Positions 1 to 11,445 of a stretch of DNA of 64,000 nucleotides are shown here, piece by piece. The translations under genes were made by a program, and so were the position numbers. The stretch covers positions 1,882,782-1,946,781 of the forward strand of contig CM036759.1 of NCBI GenBank assembly GCA_020796225.1, written 5' to 3'. How positions within the stretch are numbered: position 1 is the first letter of the stretch; each line of letters opens with the position of its first letter. The notes under the pieces were generated by a model. It worked only from the letters and a program-made list of their open reading frames with translations, ran no database searches and had not been told where the DNA came from. This DNA is from Arion vulgaris. Lineage: Eukaryota; Mollusca; Gastropoda; Stylommatophora; Arionidae.

Positions 1-475
1 GCAGTCTATTGTCTTTGATACGCACTATTGTCTTTGATACGCAGTCTATTGTCTTTGATACGCAGTCTATTGTCTTTGATACGCACTATTGTCTTTGATA
101 CGCAGTCTATTGTCTTTGCTACGCAGTCTATTGTCTTTGATATGCAGTCTATTGTCTTTGATACGCAGTCTATTGTCTTTGATACGCACTATTGTCTTTG
201 ATATGCAGTCTATTGTCTTGACCAGTCTATTGTCTTTGATATGCAGTCTATTGTCTTTGATACGCAGTCTATTGTCTTTGCTACGCAGTCTATTGTCTTT
301 GATACGCAGTCTATTGTCTTTGATACGCAGTCTATTGTCTTTGATATGCAGTCTATTGTCTTTGATACGCAGTCTATTGTCTTTGATACGCAGTCTATTG
401 TCTTTGATACGCAGTCTATTGTCTTTGATATGCAGTCTATTGTCTTTGATACGCAGTCTATTGTCTGTTGTCTTT
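1..475. repeat. 21-bp tandem array (GCAGTCTATTGTCTTTGATA + 1 nt)
   Basis: About 22 head-to-tail copies of a 21-bp unit, with some 19-bp units (GCACTATTG variant) and C/T changes (gatac or gatat). The array runs off the left edge, so its true length is unknown. Its right edge abuts the 3' end of the reverse-strand LINE at 476-1398, so it occupies the 3' flank of that element. Reading frames through it (NRLRIKD or IVFDTQS repeats) are artefacts of the 21-bp period. Confidence 0.95.
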
Positions 476-1398
476 CCCAAGGGGGAAGATGCAATTGGTT
501 GTCCACTCTTGTCGTTAAGCGTAGGGGTGAGAGCTTTAATGTGCGTTCCAGTGCCACATGAGTGCCCGATATTGTGTTATATCCGTGTTTATGTAGTGTG
601 GTCTTGGTATTGTCTATCCATCTTTTTCTTGGTCTTCCTTGGCTCTAGTACCTTATATCTTTTTATTGTATGCTGTTATTGGTGGTTGGTTGTATTTCAT
701 TTTCATTAAATGTCCAAACCACTGCATTTGTTGTCTTTCGATATATTCGGTTCATGAAATTGTGCCCACTCTGCCTGTGATATCTTTATTTTGTAGTCTA
801 TATTTCCTGGTGACCCCCAACTGCCTTCCTCAAGCATTTCTTTCACACGTGGTGAACTTTCTGTGATGTATTGCTGTAAGAGACCAAGTTTGGCACTGGT
901 AACAAAGTGTTGGTAGGAAAATGCTTGTTATCATCTGTCTTTTCACTTCCATCTTGATCTTTGGGTGTTGTAGTAATGGTGCCAGCGGTAAATCACTATA
1001 TTTGCTTTTTACACCTTGTCTCTATTTCTCTATCTAGTTTTCCGTCCTCTGTGAAAATGCTGCCTAAATATTTGAATTCAGAAACTTGCTTTACTCTGGT
1101 GTTATCTATTTGTATGTTTGCTTGGCTTGGTGTTTTGCTGATTTTTATGGTCTCGGTCTTTTGTTTGTTGATTTTCACGTTGTACTTTCTACATGCTATT
1201 AGCAATGAATTCATGTGTTGTTGAAGCTGATCTTTATCTTCATAGATTAAACTTTGGTCGTCCGCAAAAAGTAATTCGTTGATTTGGTTATTTAATTGAT
1301 CGTAGTTTTCATTCTTTATGTCTGTAAGATCTTTACCGCACTGTGCCTCTTTCTTTATTCTGTCGATGTATTTGTTGATTCACAGTATCCAGTAAATT
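476..1398 (-). mobile_element. Decayed LINE, C-terminal half of reverse transcriptase ORF
   Basis: On the minus strand the translation runs from an RT segment with the catalytic FADD block (1258-1269), through KINKQKTE and the F-x-Y-L-G block (FKYLGSIFTEDG, near 1041-1079), to LPTLCYQCQTW (about 883-917) and QWFGHLM (about 704-725). It ends in L-E-R-T-L-K-L just before the 21-bp array. This block order is that of the RT C-terminal half of non-LTR retrotransposons. Frameshifts and stops separate the blocks, the N-terminal half and endonuclease are absent, and no single ORF covers the region, so it is a 5'-truncated dead copy. RT identity is certain; the clade is not assigned. Confidence 0.88.
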
Positions 1399-1454
1399 GA
1401 TTTTGTTTTGTGCGATATCATGATGTCAACGTATTGATATAACAACATATTTCA

Positions 1455-1616
1455 TCTTCACAATGAAAGTAACACTGATACAACCGATGACTGTACACTG
1501 GTATTCATTCTGAGCTTGTTCCTGGTGTCAGCTCATCTTCACAATGAAAGTAACACTGATACAACCGATGACTGTACACTGGTATTCATTCTGAGCTTGT
1601 TCCTGGTGTCAGCTCA
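1455..1616. repeat. 81-bp direct duplication
   Basis: A block beginning TCTTCACAATGAAAGTAACA occurs at 1455 and again, essentially identical, at 1536. No further copies are seen. It lies in otherwise unassigned sequence between two reverse-strand LINE ends and leads directly into the next two-copy repeat. Confidence 0.9.
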
Positions 1617-1617
1617 T

Positions 1618-1735
1618 CACATTTGATCTATTCTCTAATCATGTTTTATCTTTCAGCGCCAGGTTCCTGGTGTCATCTCATCACATTTCATCTATTCTTT
1701 AATCATGTTTTATCTTTCAGCGCCAGGTTGAAAAA
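1618..1735. repeat. Two copies of a 64-bp unit related to the 53.6-kb array
   Basis: Two copies start at 1618 and 1682, each ending with the core ATCTTTCAGCGCCAGGTT. The unit aligns along most of its length with the 56-bp unit of the array at 53625-54145 (TTGCTTTCCAGTGTCAGATT there). Both loci then continue into GAAAAAGA(A)GACAC and GCGAGCCTC. The shared right-hand flank makes common descent, probably from a LINE 3' region, much likelier than chance. Confidence 0.7.
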
Positions 1736-1830
1736 GAAGACACCTAGAGCGAGCCTCTCTAAGCGCGTTGTCTTTCTTTTCTCCAGTCCTGATTTGCCTC
1801 ACAGCTTCAGGATAAGAAGAGATTTATAGA
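1736..1830 (-). mobile_element. 3' end of a LINE, same family as 54150-54345
   Basis: The minus-strand translation contains QDWRKERQRALREARSRC, a typical arginine-rich LINE ORF2 terminus. The last part (REARxxC followed by an F-rich stretch) is shared with the reverse-strand LINE piece at 54150-54345. Only about 30 codons remain. The 215 bp from 1831 to 2045 hold nothing I recognise. Confidence 0.5.
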
Positions 1831-2045
1831 ACGGGCTGTTGTGTGTGCTTCATAAACAGTGTCTTTCGTCACCTCTGTTATCTCTGAGGTCAACCTTTTG
1901 CATGACCGACGTGTTGCTTTGTATCCATTGTATCGGAGTTACAGTTGCGTAGCAGTGCTCTTTGATGCTCACTGTCTGTTGCTAATCACATTACCACCGC
2001 GATATCGTCAGGATACAAAGCTTATAATCCACCACAGACATTAAA

Positions 2046-4468
2046 CAGTTGATGGACTATGAGAACTAGTGACTGCCTGAGATGTATAGACTATGAGAAC
2101 TAGTGACTGTCTGAGATGTATCGAATATGAGAACTAGTGACTGCCTGAGATGTATAGAATATGAGAACTAGTGACTGCCTGAGATGTATGGAATATGAGA
2201 ACTAGTGACTGCCTGAGATGTATGGAATATGAGAACTAGTGACTGTCTGAGATGTATGGAATATGAGAACTAGTGACTGCCTGAGATGTATGGAATATGA
2301 GAACTAGTGACTGCCTGAGATGTATGGAATATGAGAACTAGTGACTGCCTGAGATGTATGGAATATGAGAACTAGTGACTGCCTGAGATGTATGGAATAT
2401 GAGAACTAGTGACTGTCTGAGATGTATGGAATATGAGAACTAGTGACTGCCTGAGATGTATGGAATATGAGAACTAGTGACTGCCTGAGATGTATGGAAT
2501 ATGAGAACTAGTGACTGCCTGAGATGTATGGAATATGAGAACTAGTGACTGTCTGAGATGTATGGAATATGAGAACTAATGACTGCATGAGATGTATGGA
2601 ATATGAGAACTAGTGATTGCCTGAGATGTATGGAATATGAGAACTAGTGACTGCCTGAGATGTATAGACTATGAGAACTAGTGACTGTCTGAGATGTATG
2701 GACTATGAGAACTAGTGACTGCCTGAGATGTATAGACTATGAGAACTAGTGACTGCCTGAGATGTATGGAATATGAGAACTAGTGACTGTCTGAGATGTA
2801 TAGACTATGAGAACTAGTGACTGCCTGAGATGTATAGACTATGAGAACTAGTGACTGTCTGAGATGTATGGAATATGAGAACTAGTGACTGCCTGAGATG
2901 TATAGACTATGAGAACTAGTGACTGCCTGAGATGTATGGAATATGAGAACTAGTGACTGCCTGAGATGTATAGACTATGAGAACTAGTGACTGTCTGAGA
3001 TGTATGGAATATGAGAACTAGTGACTGCCTGAGATGTATAGACTATGAGAACTAGTGACTGCCTGAGATGTATGGAATATGAGAACTAGTGACTGCCTGA
3101 GATGTATGGAATATGAGAACTAGTGACTGCCTGAGATGTATGGAATATGAGAACTAGTGACTGTCTGAGATGTATGGAATATGAGAACTAGTGACTGCCT
3201 GAGATGTATGGAATATGAGAACTAGTGACTGCCTGAGATGTATGGAATATGAGAACTAGTGACTGCCTGAGATGTATAGACTATGAGAACTAGTGACTGC
3301 CTGAGATGTATGGAATATGAGAACTAGTGACTGCCTGAGATGTATGGAATATGAGAACTAGTGACTGCCTGAGATGTATGGAATATGAGAACTAGTGACT
3401 GTCTGAGATGTATGGAATATGAGAACTAGTGACTGCCTGAGATGTATGGAATATGAGAACTAGTGACTGCCTGAGATGTATAGACTATGAGAACTAGTGA
3501 CTGCCTGAGATGTATGGAATATGAGAACTAGTGACTGCCTGAGATGTATGGAATATGAGAACTAGTGACTGCCTGAGATGTATGGAATATGAGAACTAGT
3601 GACTGTCTGAGATGTATGGAATATGAGAACTAGTGACTGCCTGAGATGTATGGAATATGAGAACTAGTGACTGCCTGAGATGTATGGAATATGAGAACTA
3701 GTGACTGTCTGAGATGTATGGAATATGAGAACTAGTGACTGTCTGAGATGTATGGAATATGAGAACTAGTGACTGTCTGAGATGTATGGAATATGAGAAC
3801 TAATGACTGCATGAGATGTATGGAATATGAGAACTAGTGATTGCCTGAGATGTATGGAATATGAGAACTAGTGACTGTCTGAGATGTATAGACTATGAGA
3901 ACTAGTGACTGCCTGAGATGTATAGACTATGAGAACTAGTGACTGCCTGAGATGTATGGAATATGAGAACTAGTGACTGTCTGAGATGTATAGACTATGA
4001 GAACTAGTGACTGCCTGAGATGTATAGACTATGAGAACTAGTGACTGTCTGAGATGTATGGAATATGAGAACTAGTGACTGCCTGAGATGTATAGACTAT
4101 GAGAACTAGTGACTGCCTGAGATGTATGGAATATGAGAACTAGTGACTGCCTGAGATGTATAGACTATGAGAACTAGTGACTGTCTGAGATGTATGGAAT
4201 ATGAGAACTAGTGACTGCCTGAGATGTATAGACTATGAGAACTAGTGACTGCCTGAGATGTATGGAATATGAGAACTAGTGACTGCCTGAGATGTATGGA
4301 ATATGAGAACTAGTGACTGTCTGAGATGTATGGAATATGAGAACTAGTGACTGCCTGAGATGTATAGACTATGAGAACTAGTGACTGTCTGGGATGTATG
4401 GAATATGAGAACTAGTGACTGTCTGAGATGTATGGAATATGAGAACTAGTGACTGCCTGAGATGTATG
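2046..4468. repeat. 34-bp satellite, about 71 copies, with higher-order structure
   Basis: Units begin TATGAGAACTAGTGACTGCC and continue TGAGATGTAT plus a variable 4-nt junction. Two alternations dominate: ggaa/agac at the junction and gcctg/gtctg inside. A rare unit (GAACTAATGACTGCATG followed by GTGATTGCC) appears near 2577 and again near 3801. That spacing is 1224 bp, exactly 36 units, and flanking variant order largely matches, so a block of about 1.2 kb was copied inside the array. Confidence 0.97.
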
Positions 4469-4534
4469 GCTATCATAACCTTGAGAACTGTAAGACTCCG
4501 GTTGCAACGCTATATTGTTCATTCAACATTATAT

Positions 4535-5585
4535 TTCAAATATGTCGTCCATAGAAGTTTCTAACCTCCAGAGGCGTACGTCGATATACTGTCCTGGGCA
4601 TGCGGGTGTTTACGGTAATGAGAGAGCGGACAGTATAGCATCAACAGCATCGATTGTTGGGAGTTGAAGATGGATAAGGGGGATGTTCTTCGGTCTCTTC
4701 GAGACTCTCTGTTGGCTGAGGACACTAAAATAGATGTTGAATCGATCCAGCGATTTAGGCAGTTTGGAGTTACCCAGTGTACAAGTAGAACTGGATGCCT
4801 GAGGGGCAGACTTAGGAGTGTGTTTAATCAACGAGCTACGGGAACCATCAGTATGCGTACTCTGCGATATCTGTTGGGGAAGACTGAGCACCTATGGGTC
4901 TGCCCGGAGTGCAATGACGTCAGTTTAGTAACCAATAAGCAATATATTTCAAAGATAAATACAATTAAAGGTTATCCCAAGATATCACAGTCTCTCACAA
5001 GATATCGCAGTCTCTCACTGATAAAGGTTGGATAGAAAGTGACTCAGAGATATGAATACTAAAGTTATTATGTGCACGAGAATCAAAAATGATGTAGATA
5101 AAACTGAGAGAATAATTGACAAGAGTGACGACCCTATCGAGAGGGCAACAAAATGGATTTCCGATAGATGGGAGTGTTGTTAACAGTAAGAATATTATCT
5201 TGACTTGTAGAAAAGAATAAAGAGATTTGGGGGAACTATGTTGTTCTTACATTTAGGCAGTTGACAGCAGATCAGACAAGTGCTAGCATAGATGATAGGA
5301 TAGTTGACAGCAGATCAGACAAGTGCTAGCATAGATGATAGGATAGTTGACAGCAGATCAGACAAGTGCTAGCATAGGTGGTAGGATAGTTGATCTCTGA
5401 TCAAGCAAGTGCTAGCATGGATGGTAGGGTGGTTACAAAGGGAAATGAATGAAACCTACAGAACAACTACTTCTAGTATGAGGATGGGGGCGCTGAAAAT
5501 GTTACTGTTGTCATCCAGTTACTCGTTTGACTCCGTTTATTGGGGATTGGGGGAGAGGGGGCCGTTGTTGTGCCTGACTCTCAAT
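4535..5585 (+). mobile_element. Decayed LINE 3' part with RNase H domain
   Basis: The translation near 4584-4660 reads IYCPGHAGVYGNERADSIAS, the C-terminal RNase H motif (H-A-G-V-x-G-N-E-R-A-D) of RNase H-bearing LINEs. A single lost G near 4660 shifts the frame. The next frame, 4664-4920, continues LKMDKGDVLR, RGRLRSVFNQ, and LWVCPECNDV, a CxxC-containing tail. Further on, 5425-5585 has a readable tail (WLQREMNETYRTTTSSMRMG) ending at a stop. The domain is cut at its N-terminal side; catalytic D and E residues upstream are missing. A 43-bp repeat has expanded inside it. It is a clear pseudogene copy on the plus strand. Confidence 0.8.
5260..5431. repeat. 43-bp repeat, four copies, inside the LINE tail
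   Basis: Units start at 5260, 5303, 5346 and 5389, exactly 43 bp apart, each beginning GTTGACAGCAGATCAGACAA. The last unit is diverged. The array interrupts the 3' part of the RNase H LINE, and the LINE tail resumes directly after it. Confidence 0.92.
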
Positions 5586-5599
5586 TGATGTGCTTCCGA

Positions 5600-5990
5600 A
5601 TGTTCTTCTTTTTCTTTGAACGCTCATATCGAGCACTCGTTAACCACTCTTTGTGATGTGTATGTGATCTGAGCCTTAGAGCGATTGTACGGAGTGCCAG
5701 CTATGCGCCTACAAGTAAGGCCAACACATCCGATTTCTGCGACGCTTTTTATTTACTAGGTAGCTTCCTAAGCATCTACATCAGTTGCCTTGTGGATCAC
5801 AGTGTTACTATTCGTTTGCTTCCCTTATAGACCCGGCAATACACTTCGAAAGGTTCAAAATCTTGGCAGATTGCCGTTTAGGTGTCGTCTATAGAGGTTT
5901 TCAACCTCCAGAGACCTACGTGGAGCTTTTGATCTGGAAGCGTGCAATTGCGACATTTAGAAATGGGACATACTTACATCCGCAGCATTT
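5600..5990. repeat. Dispersed repeat, copy 1 (second copy at 35990-36260)
   Basis: About 150 bp (5617-5765) align at roughly 80% with 36004-36150. Shared landmarks are ACCACTCTTTGTGAT, GAGCGATTGTACG and GCCAG(C/T)TAT(G/A)CGCCTA. Weaker similarity continues downstream (TTACTATTCGTTTGCT against CTACTATTTGCTCGTC). The piece near 5885-5925 also resembles 4535-4580 in the RNase H LINE (CCTCCAGAG followed by CTACGT). It is perhaps the 3' UTR of that LINE family or an unnamed nonautonomous element. Confidence 0.6.
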
Positions 5991-6002
5991 ACTCGTAGAT
6001 GA

Positions 6003-6215
6003 GACTTGAGTCGAATATTTCTTCCCTCTCTCTCAGTCAAATTCGTTTCAAGATTCCCTTATGGTATGCTTTCTTTCTTGGACACTCTGCAGCCCACTTC
6101 AAAGGATACTTTGTGATTCCTTGATCATTTTTTCTCAGAGTATGTCCAACATATCTGTCTTCTCTTTCTTATAGCAGTTGCTATTAGTGGTTGACCAGAT
6201 ATTTCTCTGACAAAG
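6003..6215 (-). mobile_element. LINE stub, same family as the 50.5-kb LINE
   Basis: The stretch GTCCAACATATCT, TCTTCTCTTTCTTATA and TAGTGGTTGACCAGA matches 50757-50820 almost base for base. The minus-strand translation keeps parts of the S-G-Q-P-L-V-T and R-K-R-R-W-R blocks of that family. Only this short, frame-broken segment remains, lying between the dispersed repeat and the next LINE. Confidence 0.7.
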
Positions 6216-6224
6216 TTACCACAT

Positions 6225-8800
6225 GCACACTGATAATAGCCGTCCATCGCAAGCGATGATGACAACAATCTCAGACGTGTACTGTTGCACCTCTCTGGTG
6301 TGTGCGGAGGTGACTGTAGAGTCCAATCCTAGAACAGAATCCCGACCACAGGTGGGGCATACATGATCAAGGTTAGACATGTGCGTGTTGTGTGCTCTGT
6401 CTTTTCGCGCTGCTCGTTTTCTCTGTGACTCAACAATACGATGATTCTCAGCTATTCGGGTTCCTCTTTGTTGTTACAGCACCACATTTGGCGATCTTGC
6501 GCAAGGGATTCCCAGCACGTATTGTCTATATCGAAGCATTTCAGAGACACTTTAAGAGTGTCTTTAAAGCGTTTTTCTGTAGACCTGCTAAACGTCTGCC
6601 CCTTCAAGCTCGCCATACATCAACTGTTTTGGGATGCGTTTATCAGGCATTCGAGCAACGTGACCGACCCATCTCAGTTGGGCCTTCTGCAACAGGGTGT
6701 TGACGCTTGGGATCTTTGCTCTTGTGAGGACTTCGCTGTCTGGAATTTTGTCCTGCCAGTTTATTTTTAGTATTCTGCGTAGACAGCTTGTGTGGAAATG
6801 GTTTAATTTTCTTGCGTGTCTGCTATACACTGTCCATGTCTCGCTTGCGTACAGCAGCGTTGTTAGCACTATGGCCTGGTAAACTTTCAGCTTTGTGACT
6901 ATGCTTATCCCCTTCCGTTCCCACACAGTGACACGTAACCTTCCGAACGCAGCACTGGCTTTGGATATCCTATTGTGGACCTCAGAATCTATGTTTGCCG
7001 ATCTGGATAGGAGGCTGCCAAGATAAGCAAAGTTGTCCGTTGACTGGAGACGCTGGTGTTTAATGTTGATGACTGGATCGTAATACTGTTCTCTAGGGGC
7101 GGGCTGGAACATGACCTCTGTTTTTTTGGTGTTAATGGTGAGGCCAAACCTATCACAGGCCATTGAGAACTTGTCCATGTAAGTCTGCATTTATTCTTCA
7201 GAGTTGGTAGCGAGGGCGCAGTCATCAGCAAACAACAGGTTGGAGATAGTTGATTCTTTTACCTTGGTGGAGGATTTTAACCTCCGAAGATTGAATAGGT
7301 TACCGTCTGTCCTGTATCTAATCTTTACCCCATGTTCGTCGCCTTCCCAAAAGACATCCGTGAGCATGGCAGCAAACATCATGCTGAAGAGTGTTGGGGC
7401 CAGTACACAGCCCTGTTTGACGCCGTTGGTGACATGGAAGGCTTCCGACAGCTCCCTTCGTCAAGTACACGTGCCATCATGCCCTCGTGAAACTGTTGGA
7501 CGATCTTGATGAATTTCCTTGGGCATCCAAATTTTTCCATGATCTTCCATAGACCCTCTCTGTTAACCGTGTCGAAAGCCTTTGTCAGATCGACAAAGAC
7601 CATATAGAGGTTACGGTGCTGCTCTTGGCATTTCTCCTGTAGGTGGCGAGCAGCAAATATGTCTGCTGTTCCACGACCTGCCCTGAAGCCACATTGGGTC
7701 TCAGGGAGTAAGTCCTGTTCCAGGTGATCGATTAATCGATTGAGGAGGACTCTGGCCAGTATTTTGCCAGCGATTGACAGGAGGAGATCCCTGTGATTAT
7801 CGCAGGCCTGGCGGTTTCCTTCCGCTTGTACAGGTGGACAATAGTGGCATCCTTTAATTCCTGTGGCACACGTTCGTTGCACCAAATGGATGTAAATAAC
7901 TCTGTCAATTTTAGCATCAACGTGGGCCCTCCTTCTTTGTAGACTTCGGTTGGTATTGAGTCCGCACCCGGTGCCTTCCCGCTGGACATCTGGCTTGTTG
8001 CCTTCTTGACCTCTGCTAAGGTAGGTGGACTATCAAGCTTGGCATTGATTGGGACCTGGGGCATGCGCTCTATGGCTTCATAACATATAGTTGATGGATG
8101 GTTGAGGACAGAACGGAAGTGTTCTGCCCAGCGATTTAGTATCTGAGGCTTGTCAATTAGTAGCCTTGCTCCATCTGCATCGAGTATGGGAGTGGGGTGA
8201 GATTGTTGAGGTCCGTAAACAGTTTTAGGGCATCGTAGAAGCGTTTGAAATCATGTCTGTCTGCATATATCTGGATTTCATCAGATTGTTTGCTTAGCCA
8301 TGCGTCTTGTAATTTCCTGATTCTCTCTTGAGCCCTTCTACGAGCATCCAGGAAAGCTGTTTTTTGGGATGATGATGATGGGTCATTTTGATAGGCTCTG
8401 TATGTCTCATGTTTCGTGAGAAGGATAGACTTGATTTCTTCGTCATTTTCGTCAAACCAGTCGTGGCTCTTGCGTACAGAGTGTCCTATGAGCTCAGAGG
8501 TAGATAGGTACACGGTGTCTCTGAGTACGGAACCTGTTAAAAGCGTCAGTGTGTTGTCTGCAAAGGTTCCTGTTATGTGCTGATGAAAAATACCAGCACA
8601 CCTTGGGACAAGAGAATTGTCCAGTAATTTTTCGGACAGACACACATGCCAGGACAGGTCTATCCTACCGCCATCGCGCCGCTTCTGGAAATGTAAACTT
8701 ACACACAGCAGGGCGGCCGGAACAATAGTTGTAACGTGACTACAACACACAACTCTTGCCTGTAGTTTAGCTGTAACATGCACAGCGACTACAACGGTTA
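6225..8800 (-). mobile_element. LINE relic: RT, thumb and C-terminal C2H2 zinc finger
   Basis: In the 5'-to-3' order of the minus strand, 8157-8783 encodes a linker after the lost endonuclease (RKSHDWFDENDEEI, FLDARRRAQERI). 7732-8064 has SSGKAPGADSIPTEVY, the RT entry motif. 7379-7885 has GFRAGRGTADIF and VDLTKAFDTV (motif A, 7564-7600). 7191-7382 has LLFADDCALATN (FADD at 7221-7232). 6588-7190 is an open 200-codon block with FAYLGSLLS, LLYASETWTVYS and LRWVGHVARMPD. 6380-6590 follows with RFKDTLK, then CPTCGRD and, after a frameshift, IGLYSHLRTH (about 6290-6370), a C2H2 finger known at the C-terminus of some invertebrate LINEs. At least five frame breaks are present and the endonuclease is gone, so it is inactive. 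Confidence 0.93.
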
Positions 8801-8835
8801 CATCGCCTATTCGGTGGTCAAACCAGGTGAGAGAA

Positions 8836-8975
8836 CATGCACACTAAAACATGCACACTCACATACACCACTCTCATGCACAAACTCGCACATACACACT
8901 CGCACATACACACTCTCACATAAAAACTCACAGATACACACACAAGTAGGTAGCAGTTCCCACACATACACAGAC
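8836..8975. repeat. CA-rich simple sequence
   Basis: Degenerate CACACTC/CACATACA repeats sit directly at the 5' truncation point of the reverse-strand LINE. There is no clean unit. The 125 bp after it up to the next array show nothing recognisable. Confidence 0.8.
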
Positions 8976-9099
8976 ACCTGTGTTTCAATCAATCCATGAA
9001 CGTCACATATCGATTAGCAGGGGCAAGCACTCAACGATGGCATTCAAAGGGAGATAAACAGTCTCGCGTTTCCAATTATAACAACCGGACACCCAACAT

Positions 9100-9575
9100 T
9101 TGACTTGGATTCCCGCCGGCGTCGAATAACTCACAGTTTCAAGTCTTACTTCTGACGTTCGGTCCAACTAACTACTCGCTGGCGTCGAGTCACTCACAGC
9201 AACTAACTACTCGCTGGCGTCGAGTCACTCACAGTTTCAAGTCTTACTTCTGACATTCGGTCCAACTAACTACACGCCGGCGTCGAGTCACTCACAGCAA
9301 CTAACTACTCGCCGGCGTCGAGTCACTCACAGTTTCAAGTCTTACTTCTGACTTTCGGTCGAACTAACTACTCGCTGGCGTCGAGTCACTCACAGCAACT
9401 AACTACTCGCTGGCGTCGAGTCACTCACAGCAACTAACTACACGCCGGCGTCGAGTCACTCACAGCAACTAACTACACGCCGGCGTCGAGTCACTCACAG
9501 CAACTAACTACTCGCCGGCGTCGAGTCACTCACAGTTTCAAGTCTTACTTCTGACATTCGGTCCAACTAACTACA
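9100..9575. repeat. Composite array of about 35-bp and longer units
   Basis: A short unit, CAACTAACTACTCGCTGGCG plus TCGAGTCACTCACAG, alternates with a longer form carrying the insert TTTCAAGTCTTACTTCTGAC. The pattern reads long, short, long, short, long, then four shorts and a long, so the two forms expanded as separate modules. C/T and A/T variants (gctgg/gccgg, tactc/tacac) mark sub-lineages. Confidence 0.92.
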
Positions 9576-9727
9576 TGAGATATTGTTTATATTGTGTGAA
9601 TGTGGTATTTAATATTTACAGATCACAGTTGAACAACGATTCTAGAAATATGGTATCTTCACACCTGATTCCATTTTGTGCATTTTTTCTTTCTTCTTCT
9701 TCATCCATCGACCCCCGGGAGGCAACC

Positions 9728-11445
9728 AAGGTCATCCAAGTCCATTTATATAAGGTCATCCAAGTCCACTTATATAAGGTCATCCAAGTCCGTTTATACA
9801 AGGTCATCCAAGTCCGTTTATACAAGGTCATCCAAGTCTGTTTATATAAGGTCATCCAAGTCCACTTATATAAGGTCATCCAAGTCCGTTTATACAAGGT
9901 CATCCAAGTCCGTTTATACAAGGTCATCCAAGTCCGTTTATATAAGGTCATCCAAGTCCACTTATATAAGGTCATCCAAGTCCGTTTATATAAGGTCATC
10001 CAAGTCCACTTATATAAGGTCATCCAAGTCCGTTTATACATGGTCATCCAAGTCCACTTATATAAGGTCATCCAAGTCCGTTTATACAAGGTCATCCAAG
10101 TCCGTTTATACAAGGTCATCCAAGTCCGTTTATATAAGGTCATCCAAGTCTGTTTATACAAGGTCATCCAAGTCTGTTTATATAAGGTCATCCAAGACCG
10201 TTTATACAAGGTCATCCAATTCCACTTATATAAGGTCATCCAAGTCCGTTTATACAAGGTCATCCAAGTCCACTTATATAAGGTCATCCAAGTCCGTTTA
10301 TACAAGGTCATCCAAGTCCACTTATATAAGGTCATCCAAGCCCGTTTATACAAGGTCATTCAAGTCCACTTATATTAGGTCATCCAAGTCTGTTTATATA
10401 AGGTCATCCAAGTCTGTTTATATAAGATCATCCAAGTCTGTTTATATAAGGTCATTCAAGTCCACTTATATAAGGTCATCCAAGTCCGTTTATACAAGGT
10501 CATCCAAGTCCGTTTATACAAGGTCATCCAAGTCCGTTTATATAAGGTCATCCAAGTCCACTTATATAAGGTCATCCAAGTCCGTTTATATAAGGTCATC
10601 CAAGTCCACTTATATAAGGTCATCCAAGTCCGTTTATACAAGGTCATCCAAGTCCACTTATATAAGGTCATCCAAGTCCGTTTATACAAGGTCATTCAAG
10701 TCCACTTATATTAGGTCATCCAAGTCTGTTTATATAAGGTCATCCAAGTCTGTTTATATAAGGTCATCCAAGTCTGTTTATATAAGGTCATCCAAGTCTG
10801 TTTATATAAGGTCATCCAAGTCTGTTTATATAAGGTCATCCAAGTCTGTTTATATAAGGTCATCCAAGTCTGTTTATATAAGGTCATCCAAGTCTGTTTA
10901 TATAAGGTCATCCAAGTCTGTTTATATAAGGTCATCCTAGTCCACTCATATAAGGTCATCCAAGTCCGTTTATACAAGGTCATCCAAGTCCGTTTATACA
11001 AGGTCATCCAAGTCCGTTTATATAAGGTCATCCAAGTCCACTTATATAAGGTCATCCAAGTCCGTTTATATAAGGTCATCCAAGTCCACTTATATAAGGT
11101 CATCCAAGTCCGTTTATACAAGGTCATCCAAGTCCACTTATATAAGGTCATCCAAGTCCGTTTATACAAGGTCATCCAAGTCCACTTATATAAGGTCATC
11201 CAAGTCCGTTTATACAAGGTCATTCAAGTCCACTTATATTAGGTCATCCAAGTCTGTTTATATAAGGTCATCCAAGTCTGTTTATATAAGGTCATCCAAG
11301 TCTGTTTATATAAGGTCATCCAAGTCTGTTTATATAAGGTCATCCAAGTCTGTTTATATAAGGTCATCCAAGTCTGTTTATATAAGGTCATCCAAGTCTG
11401 TTTATATAAGGTCATCCAAGTCTGTTTATATAAGATCATCTTTTC
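9728..11445. repeat. 24-bp satellite, about 71 copies
   Basis: The unit is GGTCATCCAAGTCCGTTTAT plus ACAA or ATAA. Three main variants (ccg, cca, ctg) alternate. A rare marker unit (GTCATTCAAGTCCACTTATA TTA) starts at 10355, 10691 and 11219, spaced 336 bp (14 units) and 528 bp (22 units), so multi-unit blocks were copied. The minus-strand reading LYKQTWMT joins in frame to the last readable codons of the LINE at 11446-11900, which suggests the unit was born from that LINE. The 150 bp upstream (9576-9727) are unassigned. Confidence 0.97.

Noticed and set aside
2046..4468. CRISPR array
   Set aside because: Units abut with no unique spacers, and the context is eukaryotic LINE-rich DNA. The same holds for all other arrays here.
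6392..6770. Plus-strand ORFs of 103 and 109 codons
   Set aside because: They are shadows of the reverse-strand LINE, whose motifs are clear on the other strand.
9575..11223. VIQVRLYK and SSKSVYIR octapeptide-repeat proteins
   Set aside because: Open on both strands and in more than one frame through a 24-bp array.
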